DNA of 64,000 nucleotides from Epiperipatus broadwayi (lineage: Eukaryota; Onychophora; Udeonychophora; Euonychophora; Peripatidae): assembly GCA_028023455.1 (NCBI GenBank), contig JAQFVV010012497.1, positions 4,092,001 through 4,156,000 of the forward strand, written 5' to 3'. A program made the position numbers and the translations under genes. The notes beneath the pieces are model-generated. The model did not search any database. It was not told the DNA's origin and was given only the letters and a program-made list of their open reading frames with translations. Every line of letters begins with the position of its first letter. Position 1 is the stretch's first letter. This document shows positions 11,742 through 23,660 of this stretch, in pieces.

Positions 11742-12211
11742 CAGGGGTGGGAAAATAGCAGCCTGAGGGCCACATGCGGCCACTAAGAGTTTTTATGCAG
11801 CCCACCAAGACAATCAGAAAAATTCACCTTGAACTGAGATTTCATTTCTGTGCGCAACCGAAGATATTCATCTCATATTTTCCACTAGGATAGCCACATG
11901 CATACGCATGTGCAGTGTAGATATGACATGCAGTGCTTTTCCAGTTGATCTGGTTAATTTCAATTTTGTCTTTGCATTAGCAAATATATACCTTTCCAAC
12001 TTTAGTGAAACCATTAACCCTCCGAAAAAATGTAAAATCAGTGATGAATGTCATGTGTTTAATGAAGAATGGATAAACAAATGTTTTTTTGATAATACAG
12101 GAAATAAAGCAGTATGTTTATTGGGTCATGAAAAAAGGTGTTGCCCTCCACTGCACAAAATGCCCCCCCCCCCCCATGCGACTCCTGAGCCAAAACAATT
12201 GCCCACCCCTG
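11742..12211 (+). mobile_element. Short non-autonomous hAT element (GTF2IRD2/ZBED-type)
   Basis: The element opens with CAGGGGTGGGAAAATAGC and closes with the inverted counterpart GCCCACCCCTG. It is flanked by an exact 8-bp duplication, ATTTAATG, the hallmark length for hAT elements. At only 470 bp it keeps the terminal regions and a stub of the transposase N-terminus (about 12010-12140) and has lost the catalytic core. The composition is much less AT-rich than the surroundings, including a run of 14 C near 12163-12176. The copy could only move with transposase supplied in trans. Confidence 0.85.
11989..12140 (+). pseudogene. hAT transposase N-terminal fragment (GTF2IRD2-like)
   Basis: Within the 109-codon frame starting at 11908, residues 28 onward read as a Lys-rich lead followed by DECHVFNEEWINKCFF and KAVCLL. 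This strongly resembles the start of the GTF2IRD2/ZBED-type hAT transposase, where a C-x-x-C zinc motif follows. Here the expected second cysteine is replaced (KAVCLLGHEKRCC), and the DDE catalytic regions are missing. It is a relic inside the short hAT element and not a host gene. Confidence 0.65.
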
Positions 12212-12219
12212 ATTTAATG

Positions 12220-12640
12220 CATAAGATTACTTATTGATCAATTCATGCTTTGATAACTAGTTAGTCTTTGCTTTGATATAATGTAAAAATACCATCACTA
12301 TTGTTGGGATTTAATTATACTCCATAGTAGTTGATGAAAGATGTTAGTTTATAAAGTGACTGATTGATTTTTTATATTATACAGTAATCAGCTGAATGAC
12401 TTAAGTAGCAGTCTGAATGGCTAAAAACTTTTTAAGTTATTTGATTTTGCATTTAAAGCCTATATTTATTTATAAGCCCCAGTTTGCATTCCAGTTAAAA
12501 TAACAAGGGCACTAATCTTGACAAATATTGATTATTTATCTATTAAGCTGGATGTGTCTCATTGCATACATCACCATAAATATTTAATTGTGATATTGTG
12601 TGTGCGCTTATATATATATATTAGAAAGAACTTGAAATCA
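12220..12640. other. AT-rich DNA without recognised feature
   Basis: No gene is seen. It contains a short TA-rich stretch near 12610. Confidence 0.4.
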
Positions 12641-12649
12641 GACTATTAA

Positions 12650-12985
12650 ATTCCTTACAGCTATGCACTCCATCTTATACAAATGAGACACATGACCACA
12701 TACATGTAAAAAAGATAAATGATTTCAAATATACATATTTTGTACTGAACCAGCACTCAATCAATTGGTCCAGATCACCATCTCTCACTTATATATAATA
12801 TCAGTATATATCTACATCCAGTATATTGGAGATCGTATAGCTTTTTCACAAGTATGTAGTAATGTGTATCGATTGTACAAGATGAAGTACGTAGCTGTAG
12901 GGAGTACATTAAGTTTAATATAGACATATACTTATATTTCAATATTATATATATAAAGCTTAAAGAAAAATGTGAAATAAACACA
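12650..12985. repeat. Interspersed repeat, family Q/S
   Basis: The block 'atgaccacatacatgt', an A-run, then 'gatttcaaatatacatattttg' and 'gctgaaccagcac'-like text repeat the pattern seen at 33362-33715. A complementary arm 'gtacaagatgaagtacgtagctgtagg' lies near 12875-12902. It is a degenerate foldback without coding content; the 69-codon frame here is a shadow of the repeat. Confidence 0.5.
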
Positions 12986-12989
12986 AATA

Positions 12990-13540
12990 AAATTTATATA
13001 TATAATTATTTTTTAAAAAGTGTGGAATAATATGAATATTTATTAATTAAGTAATAATATTTCTTAATATTTTTGAAGTATTACAAATTATTTAACATTA
13101 AATATTAAAAAAGTCTTCATTTAATATATTTTATTTGACTTATTTCTGATTTTGACAAAAATCTGCATTTATAGTGTTATAGAGAAAGATGACTATTTTT
13201 ATCTAAAACAAGAATGTTTTTATGTAGCATGTATATAATTATAGGTTTAATTTATTTCTACTTAAAGGATTAAGGATTTTTTAAGTAAAACTTTTTGAAT
13301 CTATTTCTGATTTGATGTATATAAAACAAAAATAGAACTATGTTTTAAATACTTACATAATCCTAATTATATATTTTTTTGTTTATTTCATAATATTCAC
13401 TATAAATAGCTTCAATTTAACTATAAGAATAAACAGCTTCAAAAGAAGGAGAGTTTCCATGTTGGCAAAGTTTGGACTACTTGAGAAATATAGTAGGTTG
13501 TTTTTTTATGATGTCTCATAACCTAATATTTGTGCAGCAA
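12990..13540. other. AT-rich DNA without recognised feature
   Basis: Nothing recognised. Confidence 0.4.
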
Positions 13541-13542
13541 AC

Positions 13543-13668
13543 ACTCTTGCTGTATCTAAAATTTGGAAATTATAGAAACTGAATTTGAATTAAGAATTGT
13601 CAGCAACTCTTGCTGTATCTAAAATTTGGAAATTATAGAAACTGAATTTGAATTAAGAATTGTCAGCA
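13543..13668 (+). repeat. Perfect tandem duplication, 2 x 63 bp
   Basis: The 63-bp unit starting 'actcttgctgtatctaaaat' at 13543 is repeated without a difference from 13606 to 13668. It is non-coding and has no similarity to the interspersed families here. Perfect identity suggests a recent local duplication (or a collapsed or expanded assembly unit). Confidence 0.9.
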
Positions 13669-16025
13669 TTATTATGTCTATTCTTAACCTGAATATGTTA
13701 TTCAGGCATACTGTATTAGACGTCATTCTAATCTTAAGAGAATCCAGTGCTATATGATTTGTAAACATCAAAGCACTGATATTTTTACATAAGTATGAAG
13801 CACAAATGGAAGAAAATGGCTAGTGAATCAAATATATATTAATAGTGCATATTTTTTCAAACACTAACTTTGGAGTTAATAAAAATCTATGTTTATTGCC
13901 CAAAAGAAAAATTATTTAATCTGTACTGTACTAATTTGTTTTAAAAGTAATGAATTAAAGAAATCAGCCAGCTGATGAAAAAAGTGTTCACCAAAAAAGT
14001 AATAAGTGACTGACCAGTGAAAGTCATGGACAAGTTTAAAATTTTCCAGGGAATATATATTTTTAATTTTATAATGTAGAGTTAGAAAAATATAAAATGT
14101 ACATTTTAATCCAGGTTTTTGAATAAATTAATATATTAATATTTTTTACAATTAGATTGTGAAAATAATTCAGTTATAAATTAAAGAAAATTAAGAATTA
14201 ATAATTGAAATATTATTTTTGTATATAAAAATATGTATTATATATAAGATTATAAATTATTTATATATACTTAAAATAGAGTGATATTGGCCTATAAATT
14301 TAGTATATTAGTTATTAAAAATTTAAATATTTCACTAGCATAAATATATATTTATAATATCTTTATTATTAAATGATTTGGCCTACAAAATTTAAATTGG
14401 ATAATAATTAATAACTAGAATATTTTGTATTATCAGTACATGTGGGCATATATGTGTCTGTATTTAAGATCCCTTATAATTTATGTATTTTTGTAAATTA
14501 CAATTTAAACAATGTTCAACATTTATTAATTTGTATTTCCAATCTATGAAAGTATTTTCTGACATTTGTCAATAATCAAAATCAGAATGATTTATTTTTT
14601 GTTGTAGAGTATTTATCAGCTGTTTTTATTCCAGTAAAGTTATTTAATTTGAGAATAAATTTAGTATTGTGTATTTTACTCTTGTTCACAGTTACCAGAG
14701 TTCTTGTAACTTTTAAGTTAGTTCCTGACTAATAGCACATGGGATATTTTATGTGGACAACTATATAATTATCTTTAAAATTATTTCAATATAACTAAGA
14801 TAATGAAGATAACTTTTAAAATCTATAATTTTTATGTTTTATAATGATTACTAATTCAATGATGATCAGTACATTCATTGTATCAGGTGGTCTTGAATAC
14901 TGATAGTTTTGAATTCTTATGATGGTGAGCATTAATATAACAATCCAGCATTTTTGATATATGATTAGCTTTATCATTATTATTACCACTTATATACATG
15001 GATGCAGCAAAAAATATTGATTGTCTTTTATAATATGATGTCTCCAAGTTTAATATTGTCTTGATGATGATTAGCCCAAGATTTTATAGTATTCAGTCAT
15101 AAAGTATGATACTAGGTGTATTTTTATATTTAATTATATTTGCTTCTGATGGTAATCTGCTGATCCTTTGCTCATCTTCTAGCTGTTATTGTACTCAGTA
15201 AAAATAGCTAATGTTTATTATTCCTTTACCCATATAAACTTCCATCAATTCCATACCATTACAATATACTGGAATTTTAACCATCACTTCTTTCTATTTT
15301 CACTATCTCTCTTCATTTTCTTATTACTTTACTATCTTCTATCACTTTGGTTTATACACAGTCCATTATGAGCCCATCACACCATCATCATTCTGTGTTA
15401 ACTATGATAATGAAATTATGTGTTTATGCAATTTCTTTTTCATTCTCTTATTATACATATAACTCTGATTCAAATTTTTATTTTATTTTCTATATTCTTT
15501 GCTCTTCTATTTTTGTTTTTTTTTTCTTCTGAAATTATGAAGGCCATACTTGCTTATAAGTGATTTCTAACTATAATAATAATAATTTGACTATTCATTT
15601 TAAAATCTAGTTATGAAAAATAAATACATGTCAAGTTTAAAGAAAATAAACAACAAAAAAATAAAAATAAAAAGTTGTAGTATTATGACACTGATGTTGG
15701 AAACTTTAAACTACATTAGATAAACAGTAATTTATTAATCTTACAGTTAATTCCATTAATTAAAAAAAATCGTTTAAAAATCTTTATATTTAAATATCAG
15801 TTTAAATTACGCAGTACATTTTTATATAAATATTAAAGTATTTTGAAGTATTTCTTAATGAATAAATTGTTTTTTTGGTTGGAAAGTAGTCATATATATA
15901 TATGCAAAAATTATTTTTATGGCAAAAAATGTATCACAAGGATGTAAAGGATAGTTTAAAGTTTACAATGTAGTTTTAAATATCGAGATTTTAGTTAATT
16001 GTATTAAAGATTAAAACAATAGCAT
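13669..16025. other. AT-rich DNA without recognised feature
   Basis: No gene or RNA was recognised. The frames at 15189-15532 are Phe/Ser/His-rich readings of pyrimidine-rich DNA (TTC/TCA-rich strand) and carry no domain. Confidence 0.4.
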
Positions 16026-16029
16026 CCCA

Positions 16030-16140
16030 TCAACAATGCCATCATATGATCACCTTTCTTTATGCTTACACAGGCAAAACTCTCCATATTCATTGATTAC
16101 TCTGGCTTGCACCGAGTGGCGCTTCTGTATGGAGAGTTTT
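16030..16140. repeat. Foldback repeat (family F) abutting LINE fragment
   Basis: The blocks 'gatcacctttctttatgctt', 'aaaactctccata', 'attactctggcttgcacc' and 'tatggagagtttt' recur at 25.4, 31.1, 44.6 and, more weakly, 53.7 kb. The 'aaaactctccata' and 'tatggagagtttt' ends are complementary, so the core folds as a hairpin. It joins the LINE reverse transcriptase directly at about 16141, marking the 5' truncation or an insertion point. Confidence 0.6.
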
Positions 16141-17785
16141 ACCTCAAGGAGGTTTTAATTCAGATAGGCGTATAGGAGATAGTTTGTTTGTAGTTACACA
16201 GCTTATGGAGATGAGTAGGAATTCAGATAGATCATTATATATGAGTTTTATGGATATAGAGAAAGCATATGATAGAGTAAATAGAAATAGATTATGGGTA
16301 AGGTTAGCCAATTTGGGAATGGATGAAGCTTTAGTAAATATTATTAAGAAATTATATGAAAATAATTATTATACTTACCAGTTAGGGGATATAGAATCAG
16401 TTAAAGTTAAAAATGGGGTGGGATTAAGGCAAGGATGCCCTATGTCACCTATTTTGTTTTTGTTGTTTTTGAGTGAAATGGAGAAAGCAATAGAAAAACT
16501 AGGAAGAGGGGTAGAGATACTATTAATAGGTGGCAAGGGAGTATATATTTTGTTGGGTCCTTTTTTTTGTAGATATCTTTTTGTGTGCAGAAAGAAGAGA
16601 AGATATGGAAATTTTGTTGAGGACATGTGCAAGAGTGGGTAAAGAGATGGGGATTAAATTTAGTGAAGAAAAATCAAATATAATGATGGTTAATACTGGG
16701 GCAAGAGAAGATGTAGAATTTTTATTGGGGGATATAAAGTTAAGTGTGGTGGATAGATATAGGTATTTGGGAATCATCTTATGTAATCAGGAAAATTGCT
16801 TGGATGAATGGGAGAAAAACTTGGTAAATGAAGCAAAAAAAAGAAAGGGTTTGGTAAAGAAACTAACAGTATTTTCATATAATAAATATGATGTAGCTAG
16901 AATAGTATGGAAGGGAGTTGCAGTAGCAGGGTTACCATATGGTGATGATGCATTATGGGTTAGTAAAAGAATTTTAGATTATTTAGAGAAAGTACAAAGG
17001 GAAGTAGGAAGACATGCATTAGATACAGAGATGTGGACAGCAAAGGAGGCAATTCAAGGAGAAATGGGATGGTCATGTTTTTATATGAGAGATGCAAAAA
17101 GTAAAAGGAAAATGTTTGGTAGGTTGCAGTTTATGAATAGTAAAAGAATAGCAAAAATAGTGTTCAATTGGGTTATGAGTAAAGGGCAGGCAACAAGATG
17201 GGTGAGAAAGGTAATGCGGTAAGCGAAAGATTTGGATAAAGAATTTATATCAATATACTTGTATAAAAGATGGGTGATTGTGTTAGGAGGATTGTTGAGT
17301 GTTATAGTGGTAATGAATGGGATAAAAGAATAGAAGCATTAATAAAAAATAGGGAGTTGGAGAGATGGAGAACTAGTATGGAGGGTAAGAAGAGTTTAAA
17401 TATATATAGAAGTAAACGGAATATTGCATGCGAGTTAATTTATGATAATAGTAAGGAAAGTAGTTTATTATTTAAGGTTCGAACGGGATCTTTAGCAACA
17501 AGAGAATATACATGTAAATGGAAAACCATGGATAATTTAGTGTGCAAATTGTGTAAGGAAGGTATAGAAAATATTAGGCACCTGTTGATTGAATGTAAAT
17601 GCTTGAAAGCAGAAAGGGTACAGATAATGAAGTTATGGGAGAATAGACATGGACAAAGTGACTATACAGAAAGTGAGTTATTAGTTTTTATGTTGGGGTT
17701 GTGAAGAGATAAGGGGGGTTTAGATATAAAGGCCATAGAGTTGACAAAGATTATGTTGTGGAAATGGGATGGGCATAATTGCTGA
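16141..17785 (+). pseudogene. Non-LTR retrotransposon (LINE) reverse transcriptase, decayed
   Basis: The first frame (about 16141-16520) carries the RT palm block with MDIEKAYDRVN (first catalytic Asp) and the fingers/palm block VGLRQGCPMSPILF. The reading then passes to the next frame (about 16560-17222), where the thumb and maturation regions continue (YRYLGI, a LINE hallmark). A third piece (17270-17785) ends with a C-x-x-C...H...C cluster (CKLCKEG...HLLIECKC) typical of LINE C-termini. The catalytic FADD box is damaged: only F-V-D-I-F-L-C remains around 16560-16590, so one of the paired Asp residues and neighbouring bases are gone. In-frame stops at 17220 and 17702 and two frame changes add to the decay. 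No endonuclease domain is seen because the copy is 5'-truncated. Confidence 0.88.
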
Positions 17786-17799
17786 GATATTCTTGACTT

Positions 17800-17840
17800 C
17801 GTTTACGGAGAAGCCAAAATACATCACATCACATCACCTC
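17800..17840 (+). repeat. LINE 3' end with short tandem tail
   Basis: After the last stop comes 'ttgacttcgtttacggagaa' and then a short tail of repeated ACATC units (about 17820-17838). Simple-repeat tails instead of poly(A) are known for several LINE clades and mark the 3' end of this insertion. Confidence 0.65.
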
Positions 17841-18155
17841 TGTGAAAACAATGCCATGCCATAACTTGTTTACAATTAACTAATGATGATAACAGCAGTT
17901 AATTTAATAAGTTGTTTTGATAAATGCTTTATATAAAGTAACTTTATATGGAACAAAAATGTAAAGTATCAGGAAAAGTGAACAGATTAGAAACTGCAGA
18001 CTTGTGGTTTTGGAGAAGAGAAAAAAAAATTGAAGGGATATAATTAATATAAGGAAAGTGTTGAAAAATACTACAAGAAAAAAAAATATTATTAACTAGA
18101 AAAATTATAAAATGGAAGATTTATCTGGACATTTATTTTGATAGGAAGTAATTAC
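17841..18155. other. AT-rich DNA without recognised feature
   Basis: Nothing recognised. Confidence 0.4.
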
Positions 18156-18164
18156 AAAAGATAT

Positions 18165-18285
18165 GGTTTGGAGCAATGGTAGACTGGCAGATTTTAAAGC
18201 TCAAGGTCTGTGTTCCATGGGCCTAGTTTTGTTATTTCCAATGCTTGAACTTATTGTGAACTCTTGACTAATAAACTATTGTATT
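18165..18285 (-). repeat. Interspersed repeat, family D (reverse)
   Basis: Read in reverse it gives the 'cataagttcaagcattgg' and 'ccatggaacacagacc' blocks in the family D order. A similar reverse pair lies at 50.44-50.64 kb. Confidence 0.4.
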
Positions 18286-18384
18286 ATATAATCATTTATA
18301 GAATATAATGGGCTAAAAAACACAAAGAAAAAAAGTTGATAGATTTTGATTATTTGAGGAATAAAGAACAGGATGGCTTTGAGA

Positions 18385-18500
18385 AAATGACTAGTTTAAA
18401 GGTCTATCAATTAATATTTAACTTACGGATAATTTGCCATATAAAAAACTAGTTTAAATCCGTAAGTACCAATATTTAACTACCGATGGTTATTGGATAT
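18385..18500. repeat. Small inverted repeat around 'ttacggat'
   Basis: 'aatatttaacttacggat' (from about 18413) and 'atccgtaagtaccaatattt' (from about 18458) are complementary with a spacer of about 28 bp, forming one hairpin. No function is apparent. Confidence 0.5.
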
Positions 18501-18799
18501 AAAAATAAGTGCATATCAATTTTGTAAAATTTAGCTCTAAAGTAAATAATCCTTGATCATTTGCTTGGAAAATCATGTGATATTAAAGCACCCATGTTGC
18601 AGGTAATGACAGTTTCATTCAGTTCGTCAAAAGGGAAATTTTCTTTCTCATATATCAATCAATTCAAAAACCATTATCTTTTATGTCTGCCATCCTATCA
18701 TTCACCAAACCATATAGAACATTCTAAAATAAAAATCACTTAAACTGATCAATTCTAATCATTAACATTATTTTATTATTTAAATATCAGGATAAGTGT

Positions 18800-19240
18800 T
18801 TCACAAGAGAACTTTAACAATCAAATGCTATGACAATTTCTTATCAAGTTATGGAAGGCAATGGTAAACTGTCAATGAATAATTATTTGTATTTTATTGC
18901 TTAATTGCAATATTGTGATAAGAAAGTTTCTGGAATCCTAAAACCTGTTTTTCAACAAATTTGTTAAATATACTTATTACTCTAATTTGAACTACAAATA
19001 TCAAATTTTTTACACTTATATTTTTGGCACCATTATAATATTTTATAAGATAATATTAACCATCAAATGCTATAATAATTTTTGTTGAGATTATGGAAGG
19101 CAATGGTAATCTATCAGTCAGTAATTGCTTGCTTAATTGTAATAATCTGCCAAGTGAGTTTTTGGAATCCTAAAACCTGTTTTTCAACAGAATTCATTAA
19201 ATGTACTTATTGCTCTAATTTGAACTTCCACTTTAGATGA
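18800..19240 (+). repeat. Direct repeat pair, about 240-bp spacing
   Basis: Two diverged copies follow each other. Each contains 'atcaaatgctat', 'ttatggaaggcaatggta', 'ggaatcctaaaacctgtttt' and 'ctctaatttgaac'. Copy one runs about 18810-19000 and copy two about 19055-19230. There is no reading frame. The clear divergence points to an old tandem duplication or two adjacent insertions of one repeat. Confidence 0.7.
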
Positions 19241-19244
19241 CTGT

Positions 19245-19690
19245 ATTAATAATTATTACTAATCATCAATTAAACTAGAGATTATATTATCATTTGTAAC
19301 CCAAAATAAACTTTAAACTCCATTAAAGAGTAAGTACTTAAATGACTTAAAGTTTATATTTTGTCTAAAAATAATATGATAATCTATAACTTAATAAAAG
19401 ATTAATAATAATCATTAATGTATATATCTAAAGTAAGTAGTATTAAATATGTGAGATCAGGAAGTTTGTTATTTGTAAATCAAATTGTAGTAATTTGATA
19501 TTGATAAATATTAAACAAATGATGAAGACCGTGAAAGATTTGACCCAGCATGATTGAGCATTGGTTCAATATGAAATGCATCTTTGGAAATCATTTATCT
19601 TTTTCAGATACCTTTATTTATATTCAAGAATGTGTGGTGGAATGGAAGTTTTACATGTGTTTAAGAAAAAAAATATGCTAGGTTTGTGTA
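19245..19690. repeat. Foldback repeat, family Q (palindromic)
   Basis: The left arm 'tcatcaattaaactagagattata' is mirrored by 'aataaaagattaataataatca' further right, separated by an inner block. The right side continues into the family blocks 'tcaggaagtttgtt', 'aaatcaaattgtagtaatt' and 'atatgaaatgcatctttgg'. It is non-coding. Confidence 0.55.
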
Positions 19691-20390
19691 TAGTATAGTA
19701 CATGAATATAATAATCACAAACAAATTTTATATATACATAGACATGGGTGTTATTTGTTGTAAATATACATATTTATTTATTTTTTAAAAAATTATTTAA
19801 TAAGTAATTAAATGAAAGAATAGTATTTATTATTATGAAACTTACTATAATAAAAATAATTGTAATCATAGAGATTAGTAATGAAAATATCAAAGAGTGC
19901 CAAGAAGAATTGGAAGTAGAAATTAAACAGTTCACAATGGTGATCAGCCATTGGTTGAAAAAATGAAGATTCAAATACTTGAAGTACTAGCACAAAATGA
20001 ACTGAAAAACAAGAGCACAAAGAAAAAGGTGATAAGCAAAACAGGACATTTTATGTAAAATATAATAATGAAGAAGAATTTAAGGGAGATTTCACTGATC
20101 CAAATGTTAATATAATGGATGCAAATAATTATATACATGAGGCCAAATAAATCAACTTTCAGCCCAGCACTTACATTAAAAATAAGTAATACATAATTTT
20201 ACACACTTTTTTCCCCACACGAAAAGTATATCTACAAGGTCTTTATCTTTTCTGCTTAATTTCTAGATCATAAATGTCAAATGTTATTAAAAAATACTAT
20301 TATAAACAACTAGATAGCAAATCAATTAAATATAATATAAAATTTAAAAGAAAGATTAAAATAAACTATTATTTGTTTTTCTCTTTCCCT
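19691..20390. other. AT-rich DNA without recognised feature
   Basis: Two overlapping - strand frames near 19774-20020 show only hydrophobic low-complexity residues. No domain or splice context was recognised. Confidence 0.4.
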
Positions 20391-20394
20391 GTTA

Positions 20395-20505
20395 TTAAAG
20401 GAAAACTGAAAGTTTGGTGCACTTGTGGAATGGCAGATTCTGATATTCAAAGTCCATCCAATTCTGTCTCTTTTGCTCAAACTTGTATGAATTTCTAAAC
20501 AAATG
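20395..20505 (-). repeat. Interspersed repeat, family D (reverse)
   Basis: In reverse it reads 'agaaattcatacaagtttga', then 'gagacagaattggatggact', then 'tcagaatctgccattcc', matching the family D order at 5.83 kb. It accounts for the frame at 20274-20498. Confidence 0.45.
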
Positions 20506-21690
20506 AATCATAAAAGTGATAAAAATAATTTATAAATAGACTTCATACATTAATATTTGTATTGATGTCTATAATATATAATATGATTGATTTTTTACTT
20601 CTAAAAAGTCAAAATCAGCTGAAACTAACACATACTGGAATAAAAAGCAATAAATAATATGTAGTGCAATGGCATTCTTACTCTTTATCTTTGACTGATC
20701 AACACCAGATAAATCAAGAGTAATTTTTATATTTATTTTAAAATTTAAGTAGGGTAGCAAAATAAAAAAAAATATATTAAACTTTTTAACTAATGTTAAC
20801 AACCATAGGAAATGCATTTTGTATTGATGAAAATGGTACCCCAAAACAAGCTCTCTATTAGAGCATTTGACTGAGCTATTGAAAATAATTTTAAAAAGTT
20901 TAACTAGGATAACCCATGATTGCATCTAATCTTTTGGCTACATTTTATTGACCAAATAGAACTGGGTCTTAACTGTATTTTTGGCTGGTTCTTAATGAGT
21001 AAATTATTTTTAAAAAAAAACAGCAACATAAAATTGCACTAAAGCCTTTTTAAAATGCAAATTTGTTTCTTATTAACACTGCATATTATACATATCTTCT
21101 TATGCTATGTTTTCAATGTCTAGTATTCATTTTTTGTTCTCAAAGATTTAATATAAAAGTAAAAAAAATCATATGGCAAATAAATTTATTGGTTTTGAAA
21201 AGTATTTTTAATAGTTATCGTTGTGAACAATCAATAAGAAATTAATTGTTGACATTATAACTAATTTACAATTGTTCTTAACTCAATCCTTACCTGGTAT
21301 GTTTTATTGCAATTGTAGAATGCAAAATTTGAAAATCAAGATTTGTTGTATCAATTCTCATCAAAATTGAAGTGAAAAAAGTTTTAGTTTGCTCAATGGA
21401 ATGGAACATGATATCTTGAGCAAGTCATAATGCAATTATTATTATTACTTCTGAATCTATAATGAAACCTATTAGAGTTTGAGGTTTAGTTTAATCTAGA
21501 GCAATATTTATCTCAAATAGAACCTTCACATAATTATAGAACACAGATCATATTTAGTATGTACATTTTATTACTAAACACCTCACTTTTGTTATAAGAA
21601 AATAAGAATATATTTGTCTTCATTATTTAAAGAGCACCTTTAATGATAAAACTGGCAATTAGTAAAAAAAAAAAAAGTAATTTATTACAA
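20506..21690. other. AT-rich DNA without recognised feature
   Basis: The 118-codon - strand frame at 20569-20925 has no recognisable domain, no good splice context and AT-driven composition. It is treated as chance. Confidence 0.4.
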
Positions 21691-21699
21691 TAGTTAATT

Positions 21700-21885
21700 G
21701 AATGATCTGTTGCTTGGGGTTCATAAAAAATTTGAACATCAGAAGTGACAGAGTAGATTTTGTTATTTCAGTCCCAGGGTTTGCCATCCATCACTATATT
21801 AAATTCATACAAAAAACTCACACACCAGAAGTGACATAACTGGGGCATGATCTGTGGACTTTGAGTATTAAAATTTTTATTGGTC
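21700..21885 (+). repeat. Two adjacent family D repeats
   Basis: 'ggttcataaaaaatttgaac' plus 'cagaagtgacagag' is followed about 100 bp later by 'attcatacaaaaaactcaca' plus 'cagaagtgacataac' and a 'catgatctgtggactttgag' block. They form a head-to-tail pair. Confidence 0.5.
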
Positions 21886-23135
21886 TATCAATATAAATCA
21901 GAAAAGGAAATAAAAATATGAATAAAGCCGGTTGTCTGAAAAAAACAGAAGATGATCTTTAAAAGTTATAAAAGAATGTTAATATTACACTAATAGAAAT
22001 CTGATATGATGAAAAAATATTTAGTTATTTTTGTGGCTAAGAAAATAACCTGTTACTGAGCATTACAAAATTTGAGATCATGTAAAAATAGGAAATAATT
22101 AACATATATTTGAAAAATGTTTCTAAGAAATTTGGACAAAGTGTATTATTGATTATGTTCATGCATATAGAATATATTCAAATTTTTTTTAGTTTCTATC
22201 ATTGCAATTTTCATCTCACTTCCACCATACTACAACCATTCACCAGCATACAAAATCAATTATCTCTCACTATGCATGCATTTTGTAAACAATCTTCACT
22301 CATCAGGTAAACAACCTAATTTCCACATCCATGTTGATAGTCAATAATTTTTACTATACTATTATTCTGTAAGTTAAAGACTGGTGTTCTATCCATTTTC
22401 AACATTTTGTGAAAGGGTAAACAATCCTTGTATTGAAAATGGTTATAAAATAGTGGAATTGGGATGAGGGATGAATCGATAGAAAGCAAAAAAATTACAG
22501 AAGAAGAATGTTGCATCCCTAATTACATATTCAAGAATTTTTTAATGATACTTTTTAAAATTTTATTTGGAATAGATTAACAAAGCAAACATAATTCAGA
22601 CCTAATACATATTTAACTTCTAAAATATAGCATGAAAATATTTTTAAAAATAAATATTAAATAATTATAAACTTTGGTTACCAAAACTAAACAAGAGATC
22701 AGTAAAAGCAGTGGGTAAACTGATTCTTCCATAAACTTTTATTTTAATTACTCATTAAATTTTTTATCTATTTATTTTCATTTACCATACAATAGATTAC
22801 TTAGAAGGTCATGTGACATTTATACACCAATTAAAAACCAATTAAAAAACCTTTAATATTTCAATCTACTATTCTAATTACTGGGCTCAATTACTCATCT
22901 AGTAATATATCTGATGATTGTTGATGTACTCCAGTAAAAACAAAAAAATACAATATTGACATGATCTTCACTATTAATGAAGAAGTGGACAGATATAGCA
23001 GATGATTTGTTTACTTTTATTTTTAATATAATTTTATTATATGATAATACAATTTAATAAAATTCATTGTTAATAGTCTACACAGTGTGTAAGATGAGTT
23101 TAAGAATTTTTGAAAAAGATATTATTCTTGTAATA
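21886..23135. other. AT-rich DNA without recognised feature
   Basis: No gene or RNA was recognised. The frames at 22110-22310 and 22316-22516 have no domain. Confidence 0.4.
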
Positions 23136-23139
23136 TTAA

Positions 23140-23660
23140 TTTATACTTCAAATATCCACTCCACTGCACATTTCACTAGGGGGAAAATATCCCAAGATGC
23201 ATTTCATGCTGAACCAGCATTCTTCAATTGACTCAGATTACAATCTCTTACATATGTTTGATTGTTCAGTATTTATCAATATTACATTTTGATTTACAAG
23301 CATCAAACTTTCTCACCATCCATTTCAGACAAAAAATATATTCATGATTTTTATTAATCATGTTTTAAATTAGATATTATTATTAGCCAGATATAAATAC
23401 ATGGAAAAAGAGAGGTAATGTTGAGTTATTTCAAATGTTTATGTTGAATTAAAAATAAAATATTAATCTTTAATTGTGGTTTAATATTTATATCTGAAGG
23501 AAGGATAATTCTTAATTTAATAAATGATTAGTAATAGTTTTTAATGAATATATCTGAAGTGATTATTGGAAAAGCTTTGAATGCAGGAAGTTTGATGCTT
23601 AATATTATTAATTTACAGTATAGGTTTTGGTCTAACTTTAACAGAATGATTAAGAGCTCT
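23140..23660. repeat. Foldback repeat, family Q
   Basis: The left arm has 'aagatgcatttcatgctgaa', 'ttgatttacaagcatcaaac' and 'tttaaattagatatt'. The right arm (about 23480-23640) carries the complementary blocks 'aataaatgattagtaatag' and 'gaatgcaggaagtttgatgc'. It is a palindromic layout without an open frame. Confidence 0.6.

Noticed and set aside
15189-15532. Overlapping + frames as small secreted proteins
   Set aside because: Phe/Ser/His-rich readings of pyrimidine-rich DNA, with no family signature.
16375-16777. Two - strand frames opposite the LINE RT
   Set aside because: Antisense shadows of the RT coding sequence.
20569-20925. 118-codon - frame as a gene
   Set aside because: No recognisable domain, AT-driven composition and no convincing splice sites.
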